Assembly: GCF_000015505.1 (NCBI RefSeq)
Contig: NC_008758.1
Location: 1 to 64,000, forward strand
Source: Polaromonas naphthalenivorans CJ2
GTDB taxonomy: Bacteria > Pseudomonadota > Gammaproteobacteria > Burkholderiales > Burkholderiaceae_C
Direction: 5' to 3'
Length of the DNA: 64,000 bases
In this document: piece after piece, positions 35,633 to 43,640 of the stretch
Numbering within the stretch: the stretch's first letter is position 1
How the letters are laid out: every line of letters starts with the position of its first letter
Translations under genes and position numbers: made by a program
Notes under the pieces: model-generated
Databases searched by the model: none
What the model saw: only the letters and a program-made list of their open reading frames with translations
What the model was told of the DNA's origin: nothing

Positions 35633-35713
35633 CTAGATACTGGCATAGTTCGTCTGAATCATGTCGAGTGGCACCTTTTTGCTAACGGCCCGAGTGCAAA
35701 AAGTGTGACGCTG
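35633..35713 (-). pseudogene. C-terminal fragment of a tyrosine recombinase
   Basis: The minus-strand frame reads RHTFCTRAVSKKVPLDMIQ, a clear counterpart of RHTFGTRAIAREVPLDVIQ in the full recombinase encoded at 36177-38006, and ends at a stop at 35633-35635. It lacks the tyrosine. It is a relic of a related recombinase gene. Confidence 0.65.
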
Positions 35714-36176
35714 TTAGTGGGTCGTGGCGTCAAGTATTTGCCCATGCACGTACGTTGGCAAGCTGGAGATCCGTACCGCGCGGGAGCGCTAGATCCGGAC
35801 ATGTTCATATAGATCCAAATATCCCAAGGTTTCCATCAGGTCCAGCGTTAAGTTGAACAAGAGCGCTGTGGGCGGCTCGGTCCAAGTCAAAACTAAGCTG
35901 CGCACGCTTAAGGGGTGGCGGCGGCAACGCGGGGACTGATTTGCGGGTCGCCTGGACGCGCCAAGCGGACCTAGCTGAGCGGGCAAGGGAGCAGTGCAGA
36001 TTGCGCTCTCCAATGGCCAATGGCAGAGCTGCAAATTGGTCGGACCGGCAGTGGTCACCTGGCCGTGGCGTAGATAAGCCTTTGTCAGCGTTGAATTTTT
36101 TAATCTGATGCCAACAGTGGTGCATTTTGACCGGTGGATTTGACCATTTGTTGTGTCTAGTTTTTACTGCGACCAG
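35714..36176. other. intergenic region downstream of the recombinase gene
   Basis: No gene is supported. Frames on the minus strand at 35789-36125 have the composition of shadows. A short stretch near 36010 (CCAATGGCCAATGGCAG) loosely echoes one near 38078 (GGCCAATGGGCAG) on the other side of the recombinase gene. Confidence 0.3.
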
Positions 36177-38006
36177 TTACCCGAACGCCTTGCCCAGCTC
36201 ATCCACCCGTCGCTTGATCGGCGCCCGGCCATAGATAGCCGTGGTGGTCTGAATACTCGCATGCCCCATCTGCGCCTGGATCACATCTAAGGGCACCTCC
36301 CGAGCGATGGCCCGGGTGCCAAAGGTATGGCGCAGCCAGTGCGTTGTCGCTCCGGCCAGCCGCTCCCGCTCATTAGCGGGCAGGCTGGAGGCCCGCACCG
36401 CTTTGGCGAGCCATCCCCTGACATGCTCGTAGAGCGCCTGGTAACCCACTGGCGCCATCGGGTCCACGGCGCTGGCCAGCAGGCGCGCGGTGGGCGGCGC
36501 CGCCTGGATCGAGCCCAGGCCGCGGACTAGCAGATAGTCTTGGAGCGCATGCAGCGCCTGCCCTGGAACGGCCGCGATCCTGTTTTTCGACCCCTTGCCA
36601 TGCACCTGCATCACCCACCCTTCGGGCTCCATCCTCAGATCCCCGAGGGTGGCTGAAAGAAGTTCTGCCGAGCGCAGCCCGACCGCCTCGACAAACAGCA
36701 AGATAAAACGGATCCGGGCGCGCGAAGGAGAGGGCGCCTGGGCGTCGATGAAGCGCAGCACCTCAAGCATCGCCGCCTCGCTCAGCGCCTTGGTGTCCAG
36801 CATCTTCTTGCCCGGGTCATCGCCCGTGGACTGGTTGACCAGTACCCAGGGATTGCTAGAGAGATACAGCGCGGATTGAAGCCAGGCGAACATCGAGGCG
36901 ATGATGACGATGGTCTGGCGACAACTCGCGTGCGAGAGCTGGCCACGAAACGGTGCCCAGCCGCTCTGGCCGGGGGCAGCGCGAGCGCGCGAGATCCAGC
37001 GCAGCGGGATGTGCTGCAAAAACACCATGAACGCGCCGCAGTCGGCGACCGTCATCTGGGTCAGTGTCGCCCCCCTGCATTCGTATTGCAGCCATAGCAA
37101 GAGGCGGTGTGCCTCGCGCTGGTAGAGCGTCGCCGTAGCCAGCGAGCCGGCGCGGGCCTGGATCCAGCTTTGCACCGCCTGCAGGTCCGAGTCCACGTCC
37201 AGCAGCGGGCGCAGCAAAGCTGCATTCGTCACGTTCGCCACCACAAGGTCGCCTGATGTCGCATCCATTTGCTCGTCAGAAGCGCGGGAAAGCGAGGACG
37301 TCCCCCACAGCGCAGGCGTCGCCGAGAGCGCAAAAAGCGGTTTGGGTGGTTGCACCTCGCGCGGCAAGAGCGTGGCCAGGTGGCGCTCGATGCGCCTCGC
37401 CTTGGCGATGCCGACTGCTGGCAGGGTGGAAAACCAGCGCCCGCCCGCCGAAATTCGGGCGTTCAGCATCCCCAGCGTGAGCAGGCCGGCCGTGACGAGC
37501 TTGACCGCCAAAGCCTCGTCAAACCAGCCCGCCACGAGGTCAATAGACTGCGGGGTCTCGGCGGCCAGGCGCTCCAAGCGGCGCAGGAGAGCCAGCTGAC
37601 GCTCACGAAGGCGCTGGCCGCGAGCGGTTTTGCGCTCCAGCGGAAAGGCTTCGGTGTAGAGCTTGAGCACCTCGCTTTCAGAGAAGCCGTCCAAGCCGTG
37701 CTGCTGCGCGAACGCCTCCAGCGATGGTTGCGGCATGCCTACAGGACTCTGGATCCGCAGACCCACCAGGCGCCAGGCGCCGTCGCCCTGGCGCCTGGCC
37801 ACGGCGCGCACTGCGTCAACGGCTTCGTGGTGCGCCGTCTTGGCTTCATGGCCGTGTTCGATGCCGAGGTAGCGCCGGGCGCATTCGCCCAAGTCCAACC
37901 CTTCACTGACGGCGCGCAGGTAAGCAAAGTGGTGCGGGCCCAGGCGGCGCACAAAACGAGCAGTCTTTGCTTGCGCAGGGGCGGTAGAGGAGGGGGTCTC
38001 TGTCAT
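36177..38006 (-). CDS. tyrosine recombinase (DUF3701-type N-terminus)
   Basis: This 609-residue protein has an N-terminal region (about 20-240, starting FVRRLGPHHFAYLRAVSEG) of the DUF3701-like type. A core-binding domain (about 270-400) and the tyrosine recombinase catalytic domain follow. Catalytic residues are visible in EAVGLRSAEL (Arg), HGKGSKNR (Lys), HWLRHTF (His556, Arg559), GHAS (His582) and IYGR (Tyr592). Its long N-terminus sets it apart from XerC/D. Fragments of related genes lie at 35633 and 41021, so this part of the plasmid has been a repeated site for such elements. Confidence 0.88.
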   Translation of the reverse strand: MTETPSSTAPAQAKTARFVRRLGPHHFAYLRAVSEGLDLGECARRYLGIEHGHEAKTAHHEAVDAVRAVARRQGDGAWRLVGLRIQSPVGMPQPSLEAFAQQHGLDGFSESEVLKLYTEAFPLERKTARGQRLRERQLALLRRLERLAAETPQSIDLVAGWFDEALAVKLVTAGLLTLGMLNARISAGGRWFSTLPAVGIAKARRIERHLATLLPREVQPPKPLFALSATPALWGTSSLSRASDEQMDATSGDLVVANVTNAALLRPLLDVDSDLQAVQSWIQARAGSLATATLYQREAHRLLLWLQYECRGATLTQMTVADCGAFMVFLQHIPLRWISRARAAPGQSGWAPFRGQLSHASCRQTIVIIASMFAWLQSALYLSSNPWVLVNQSTGDDPGKKMLDTKALSEAAMLEVLRFIDAQAPSPSRARIRFILLFVEAVGLRSAELLSATLGDLRMEPEGWVMQVHGKGSKNRIAAVPGQALHALQDYLLVRGLGSIQAAPPTARLLASAVDPMAPVGYQALYEHVRGWLAKAVRASSLPANERERLAGATTHWLRHTFGTRAIAREVPLDVIQAQMGHASIQTTTAIYGRAPIKRRVDELGKAFG

Positions 38007-38497
38007 GGGCGGGTGGGCTCACTTTGCAAGGAGATCAAGGCTGTGGGTGGCGTTTTCAGGGAAGGGCCCAGCCTGCGGTGGCCAATGGGCAGTTTTGACA
38101 CAGATATTTTGCCATTACTTTATTGCACTTATCTTAGGGCGGTGTGTTGAAAAAATCCTGTCAGTCGTTCATTCCGCCCGTTCACCACACTAAAGTTGGC
38201 CCTACTTTGCAACTAAAGTTGACCCCAGTTTGAGTCTCAGGTCCGGCCATCCATTGCGGGTAGCGCGCGCTGAGCGGAAATGATTTCTTGTCCCGCAGTC
38301 TTTACGCACCGCAAATGCGCAGTGGCTTCGTATTTATAGCGCTTGCACCAAGAAATTTCAAGTCAAGTGCGAGATCGAAAAGTCCGCTGCCGTTCATTGG
38401 CCTGAAAAAATTTCCTGACCAAAAGCATGACTCAACAGGAATAATTCCTTACCACCGTCCTGACTTTAATGCTGAGTGCATTCAATTTCAAATCCCT
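38007..38497. other. intergenic region with an IS21-like end
   Basis: Around 38190-38235 two copies of CTAAAGTTG occur (CTAAAGTTGGCCC and CTAAAGTTGACCCC), as in the repeated ends of IS21-family elements. No istA/istB genes are present. The remainder holds nothing I recognise. Confidence 0.4.
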
Positions 38498-38940
38498 TTA
38501 GAGTCGGGCCGAAAACGCATCTCTCATCTGCCTGGCTCGCTTCGAATCGTCGCCATGTAGGTAAATGGAGGTGGTCGCAATGGACGCATGGCGCAAGTTG
38601 TCCCTGACGCTGGTCAGCTCCGCTCCCCTGGCCAGCGCGTGCGTGGCATGGGTGTGGCGCATCCAGTGCGGCGTCGCCCGACGAAGCTTTTGTGCCAACG
38701 CCGGGTTATCCACTTCGATTTGAAGAGCGGCTGTTTCAAAGAACCGTCGCATGAGGCCTCGCAGCCGCGTGGCTGTGATCGGCGCTTCGGTAACGCTGTC
38801 CAGGGTGGCAATCAATGGGCGTCGGGTGCCCATTGGGACGGTGTAGTTGGCAGGCCGCGCTGCACCAAATACCGGTCCAGCGCTGAACGCAGCAGCGGCG
38901 GCATGGCCACTTTGCCTGCCTTGCTGGCTGTCGGTTCACC
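38498..38940 (-). pseudogene. C-terminal part of a tyrosine recombinase, frameshifted
   Basis: The downstream piece (38498-38833) reads PHWMRHTHATHALARGAEL, LRHASIATTSIYLHGDD and so carries the His-x-x-Arg, His and Tyr of the catalytic domain. The upstream piece (about 38940-38836, KVAMPPLLRSALDRYLVQRGLPT) lies in a different frame. The N-terminal half is absent: the sequence stops at the 48-bp inverted repeat at 38927-38974. Confidence 0.7.
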
Positions 38941-38974
38941 TTCAATGTGTCACTTTTGAACTTTCAATTGGCAC
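38927..38974 (-). repeat. 48-bp inverted repeat, left copy
   Basis: This copy is inverted relative to 39479-39526, with 45 of 48 positions matching. Core words are GAAAGTTCAAAAGTGACA and ATTGAAGGT. It separates the recombinase fragment from the segment to the right. It resembles the end of a mobile element, class unknown. Confidence 0.75.
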
Positions 38975-39478
38975 CAAATAGACCACGCAGATAGGTCATT
39001 TTCACTGGAGGCGCCTGGTAAAAAGGCGTTATCCAGAACAAATCTGTGCAGCCAAGCATTTTTCAAAATAAGTCCTTTCAATTGGCACAACCTTGCATTT
39101 GCTACCTTTAATGCGTCACCATCAGCAAACCAACCTGAAAGAAAGTGGAGATGCATCTTTTGTGAATTGCGGCCAATACCACCGTAGTTGCTGTTGACCG
39201 TCTGGGAGTCGTCATCAGGGTTGCCTTGATGGCTTGGTCTGGGTGCGGTTTCCTGCTACGGGCCGGATTGATGCGACCAACGCAGCCGATTTTAGAGCCC
39301 TGGGGCCACGCGATGAGAGGTAACTGAAAGGGCAGCCGTGGCTGTCACGTCAAACCAGACCTGGTTTTGATTAACCAAAAAGTCAGTTGTTGAATCCTTC
39401 GCTTGGTACTTCTGGAAGTACACAGCGAACTCCAGATCTGACGCTCACGATTGATTTGGTGACACATTGAAGGTATCA
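38975..39478. other. segment enclosed by 48-bp inverted repeats
   Basis: No convincing gene lies between the repeats (a minus-strand frame at 38950-39156 is weak). At 39458-39473 a partial extra copy of GTGACACATTGAAGG precedes the right repeat. This may be a shrunken or non-autonomous element. Confidence 0.4.
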
Positions 39479-39526
39479 GTGCCAAATGAAAGTTCAAAAG
39501 TGACAGATTGAAGGTAAACCGACAGC
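39479..39526 (+). repeat. 48-bp inverted repeat, right copy
   Basis: This is the plus-strand partner of 38927-38974, with three mismatches over 48 bases. Together the pair encloses about 500 bp. Confidence 0.75.
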
Positions 39527-39858
39527 CGCACTGGTCATCTTTGATAGCTTTTCCATGAGATGAGGCCGTGGATATTTAACAAACAGATTACTTTTTATTG
39601 CGAACCATGCTTGACTGCGCGTGGTCAGTTGACTTCGCCGACTTTTAAATTGCAACCGTTGGCCTCAATGAATCCCATGTATGTGCCGCACGTTGGCAGG
39701 TCGAAAGCCACACGCTTGCACTTGAAAATATGCCGAACGCCTTAGACTCGCTTTGACACGGGCGGGCGATTCTCAGCAAGCGGTGTGCCCCGGATCGATT
39801 GCTCTGCGAAACGTTGCAGATGGCCAAGCCAGGCAAGGACAGCGATTGTGGGACCGGT
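39527..39858. other. intergenic region downstream of the histidine kinase
   Basis: No gene is supported in these 330 bases. No recognised IS piece is visible. Confidence 0.3.
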
Positions 39859-41004
39859 TCATGGGTTGACGGCGAGTCCGCGCCTGTCGCAAGGAATGTC
39901 AATCGAAAAGGTCGTGCCAGCCGCTTGCGAACTGTCCAGAACCACCGTGCCACCATGACGGGTAGCGACGTCCTGAACAAATGGCAAACCTAGGCCCCAC
40001 CCTGGCTGGTCGTCGGCTCCGCTTCGGTTCAGGTAGCGGAAAATCTCCGCGCGTTTTTCTTTGGCAATGGGATTTCCACAGTTGTGCACCGAGATGATGG
40101 CGCGGCCATGGGTGTGGGCCACGTTGATCGTCACCACGGTGTTGCTCGCGCCATATTTCAGCGCATTGCCGGTCAGGTTTTCCAAGGCACGTTGCAGCAG
40201 GTCACGGTCCCACCAGCCACTAACGGGTTCGCCGGACACCTGGCATGAATTGGCGGTCGAATCGTTGAATTGTTCGCACACCAGGTGGGCCAGCGACAAC
40301 GCGTCCCACTGCGTCACTCTCAAGCGGTCTGTGCCCACAGGCGGACGCTCCAGCGCATCGAGCTGTTCATTGAACATAGCTTCGAGCCGCCGCCCGTTGT
40401 CGATGATTTTTTTCGCCAGCGTTGCGATCTGCTCTTTGTCCACTCTTGTCAATAGGTGCGCGGCACCGACAATCACGGACAGCGGCGTTCTCATGTCATG
40501 CGTGAGCGTGGCGGCAATGCGTTCCCGAAAAGCCGACTGGATCGCCGTAAATTCATTGACCGAGTCGAAAATAGCTTGGTCGAACGAGCACTTGATGATG
40601 TCCATTTCCGCGCTGCTGAACACGATCGCGTGATGTGCGCAAACTGCCAAAAGCGAATCGCGCAAGAGATGATACTCATGGACCACTTCGACGACTTGGT
40701 ATTCTGTGGTGCGTGCACGCTCGGCACCGTGTCCGGCCGCCGCGGTGGTGCCGTGGGCAGCGTTGTCTCGCGCAAACCCGGGGGACAAGGCTTCGACGAT
40801 GTTGCCGTAAAACATCGGCAACGTGTCGAGCAGCACGGGGTGGGCTACGCTTTGGGCACCGGCAATGCTTTGCTTGACCTGCGCTTCCCAGTGCGCGAAA
40901 ACCTCATCGCGCACCTCCAGCACGCTTCGCGCTTTCGTGGACAGATCCTGAGATTTTGAAGTCAGATCAGTTGATAGCAACTTGGACACAGTGGACATGG
41001 GCAT
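39859..41004 (-). CDS. sensor histidine kinase without membrane segments
   Basis: This 381-residue protein has an N-terminal helical sensor-like domain (about 20-155, resembling RsbR/RsbT-type input domains). A HisKA domain has its phosphoacceptor His at residue 169 (THDMRTPLSV), and an HATPase domain has an N-box (RALENLTGNALKYG) and a G-box (PGWGLGLPFV). No signal peptide or membrane helix is visible, so it should sense a cytoplasmic cue. No response regulator is adjacent in the window; it may be an orphan. A second kinase relic lies at 41278-41611. Confidence 0.85.
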   Translation of the reverse strand: MPMSTVSKLLSTDLTSKSQDLSTKARSVLEVRDEVFAHWEAQVKQSIAGAQSVAHPVLLDTLPMFYGNIVEALSPGFARDNAAHGTTAAAGHGAERARTTEYQVVEVVHEYHLLRDSLLAVCAHHAIVFSSAEMDIIKCSFDQAIFDSVNEFTAIQSAFRERIAATLTHDMRTPLSVIVGAAHLLTRVDKEQIATLAKKIIDNGRRLEAMFNEQLDALERPPVGTDRLRVTQWDALSLAHLVCEQFNDSTANSCQVSGEPVSGWWDRDLLQRALENLTGNALKYGASNTVVTINVAHTHGRAIISVHNCGNPIAKEKRAEIFRYLNRSGADDQPGWGLGLPFVQDVATRHGGTVVLDSSQAAGTTFSIDIPCDRRGLAVNP

Positions 41005-41020
41005 TGTTTTATCGGAGCTT

Positions 41021-41250
41021 TTAAAGCCTGCGATGCTGAGGCTTTGCCAGATTTGATGTTTTATTGCGCCCTAAACCCCCTTCCCAAAAGGCCGGAATTG
41101 ACCAGGAACTTAAGAAGTTTGTCATCAAAATACAGCCAGAGATTGTGCTAATGCTGGCGTGCCCCAGCCACTCCTGGACTTTGGGCGATCGTACCCTGGT
41201 GCTCCAACACATTGATGGCTGCCGTGGCGCTTGTGCCGCTCTCAGGCAAC
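41021..41250 (-). pseudogene. tyrosine recombinase C-terminal relic
   Basis: Two frames of the minus strand give NVLEHQGTIA and VQEWLGHASISTI, matching the C-terminal motif of tyrosine recombinases (LGHASISTTRLYDRR). The Tyr region and everything upstream are lost. A frameshift separates the pieces. Confidence 0.6.
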
Positions 41251-41277
41251 TGCAGCGTTTCTAGGCGAGTCCGCTTT

Positions 41278-41611
41278 TCACAAAACCAGCGGCAGCGTAA
41301 CCGTGAACACGCTGCCTTCGCCCAGCCCTTCGCTTTGAGTTTCGACAGCCACGCCGTGCACGGCCATGATGTGCTTGACCAGCCCCAACCCCAGCCACCC
41401 AGGGGACATGGGGCAAGACACTGGGCACGATGCCGCTGCCGCTGCCGCTGCCGCTGCCGCTGCCGCTGCCGCTGCCGCTGACACGTAAGTGCACTTGGCC
41501 CTCACGCACTTCAAGGCTGAGTACGATTTCGCCAGGGGCGCCGTGGACTGGGCCGCGTTGTTCGGCAATGACCATGCTCCTGAAAAGCGTATCCCTTGCT
41601 GAGTGGGGCAA
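41278..41611 (-). pseudogene. histidine kinase C-terminal relic with repeat expansion
   Basis: The minus-strand pieces LSLEVREGQVHLRVS and LVKHIMAVHGVAVETQSEGLGEGSVFTVTLPL are parts of an HATPase domain (N-terminal strands and the final G-box and C-terminal strands). They are joined by a Gly-Ser or Ala repeat from a hexanucleotide repeat and lie in different frames. The gene is dead. Confidence 0.7.
41431..41480 (+). repeat. hexanucleotide microsatellite, (TGCCGC)8
   Basis: Eight perfect TGCCGC units and two extra bases span 50 bp inside the kinase relic. In the kinase frame they would encode alternating Gly-Ser. Slippage during replication or assembly may have made or altered them. Confidence 0.85.
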
Positions 41612-41615
41612 GGTC

Positions 41616-41771
41616 AGTCAACCGTCTTTGGTGGCAATGGTGGCAATGGAGGCATATGGCGGTGCGCATCACTGGGCGCGCTCCCTGCTGGGAGTTGGGC
41701 TTCAGGTCAAGCTGCTTCCAGCCAAGCATGTCAAAGCCTTCTTGCTTGCCGGGCAAGACCGATGCGCTTAA
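41616..41771 (+). pseudogene. IS110-family transposase fragment
   Basis: The plus-strand frame reads VAMEAYGGAHHWARSLLGVGLQVKLLPAKHVKAFLLAGQ. The matching stretch in the intact IS110 transposase at 50164 is VAMEACAGSHHWARKLMALGLNVK. About 50 residues remain, ending at a stop at 41771. Confidence 0.7.
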
Positions 41772-41841
41772 TGGCCAAGCCGCTGCCGAACGTCGGTGTC
41801 GGCTTACCGCCTAGCTGGACCGTAGCGCAGAAGGTGAGAAG

Positions 41842-43346
41842 TCAGGATGGCTTGACCATGTAACCCATCCACGGCCAATAGGTGAGCGCAAACACCACCA
41901 GCAGGACCATCGCGGCCGCTGTGATCGCCAGCCCGGTGCGCACGAAGTCGCGCGCCTCGAACGTGTCCGTCCCATAAGCAATCATGTTCTGCGGCGCGTT
42001 CACCGTCAAGATAAAGCCGAAGCTGACCACGAACTGCAGCAGCATCGTCATGCCCACGACGTTGATGCCCGGCGTCTGGACTGCTGTCAACACGCTGATG
42101 ACGATGGGAATCATGGTCGAGGCCAGTGCCGTGGCGCTGGCAAAGCCGAGGTGGATGACGATCAGGAACAGCGAGAGCAGCATCAAGATGGCGAATGCGC
42201 TGGCCTGCTGCAGCCCCAGGTGCGTCACGATCAGGTTGGCCAGCCAGCCGGCGGCGTGGGTTGTGAGCAGCGCCGTGCCCACGCTGATGCCGACCGCAAA
42301 CAACACCACCGTGCCCCACGGGAAGCCGCGCTGCGACTGCTTCCAGTCCATCACGCCGATGCGCGGCAGCAGCATCAAGGCGATGGCGGCAATCGTGGTC
42401 GAGGTGGTATCGAAGTCATGCAGCACTTTCTCGGTCGACCAACATCCCAGCAGGGCGAGCACCACAAGCATCAATTTCCACTCGTTTCTCGTCATGGGAC
42501 CGATGGCGTCCAGCTGCTGGCCGATGGTGGCCCGTCCGCCGGCGATTTCGCTCATCTCCGGCTTGAGCATCCGGGTCATGATGAAGTAGAGCGCCACGGT
42601 CAGCAGGGCCGAAAACGGCGCGCCGCGATGAACCACTCGGTCCAGGTGATGGTGGTGCCGAACTGCTTTTCGACAAAGCCGACCGCGACCATGTTTTGCG
42701 CTGCGGCCGTCTTGATTCCGACGTTCCAGACGCTGGCGGTCTGCGCCGCGGTGATCACCAGCAGCGCGGCAAAGCGGCTGCGCTTGTCGACCTTGAACGC
42801 CAGGATGAAGCCCATCATGATCGGCATCAGGCAAGCAACCCGCGCGGTGGTGCTCGGCACGATGAAGGAGAGCAAAAAGCCCACGGCCATAGCGCCGATC
42901 ACGATGTGGTTGGTGCGCGCATCGACTCTGGACAGCACCACCAGCGCGATGCGCCGGTCCAGGCCGGTGACGGTCATGGCGGCGGCGATGAAGCACGCCG
43001 CCGCCACCAGCGCGACCGCGCTGCTCGAAAAACCCGACAAGGCCAGGCTGAGCGCCGCGCCGGTACCCATGCCAGTGCCGCTGGCCTGCGTGCCGGCGGG
43101 CGCGAAGGCCAGCAGGAAGATCATCAGCGCGCCGATCACGACGGCGCTCACGGCATAGTCGAGCGCCTCGGTCATCCACACGATCACGGCAAAGGCAAGG
43201 ATGCCCAGCATCACCTGCCCGGCCGGGGGCAGTCCTGGCGCCGCGGGCATCCACACAATGGCAACGAGCGCTGCCAGCGCGGCCATCATTCCGATGCGCT
43301 TGACGAGGTTCCTGGAAGACGCTTCAGCCCATTTCGTTATACACAA
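41842..43346 (-). pseudogene. DASS/SLC13-type anion transporter, frameshifted
   Basis: Two frames together encode about 500 residues of a multi-pass inner-membrane carboxylate or sulphate transporter. The first part, 43346-42600 (WMTEALDYAVSAVVIGALMIF, PSTTARVACLMPIMMGFI), carries the N-terminal transport repeat. The second, about 42610-41842 (RGFPWGTVVLFAVGISVG, PIVISVLTAVQTPGINVV, FILTVNAPQNMIAYGT), carries the C-terminal repeat. The join is at about 42610-42625, where GGCGCGCCG seems to hold two extra bases. Removing two bases restores one frame. A sequencing error cannot be excluded. Confidence 0.8.
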
Positions 43347-43640
43347 GTCAAAAACTCTTTATAAATCAATCACTTACAAGCGATAAAAAATTGAGCAATG
43401 GGACAGCTGCGGATTACGAGAGTCCTTATGAATCAACGACTTAGCAGTGTCAACTGGAGCTGCCAGAAATCGGATTCCGACTTGTGTATAACGCAAAGGC
43501 TTCAGCCGGCGCCGAAGTTGCAGTTTGCATGGAGGGACTTCTTTTCAAGAATTATTTTGGACTTTGTGCCGGATGCATGGGTGCATGGGGTGGAACTCAC
43601 CACTGCCGCAGCAAAGATGACTCCGGGATGCCATGGCACT
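43347..43640. other. intergenic region between ATPase and transporter genes
   Basis: These 294 bases lie between two co-directional minus-strand genes. I see no gene. They may hold the promoter of the transporter. Confidence 0.35.

Noticed and set aside
41431..41480. Possible CRISPR or coding Gly-Ser linker
   Set aside because: It is a simple six-base repeat within a broken kinase gene.
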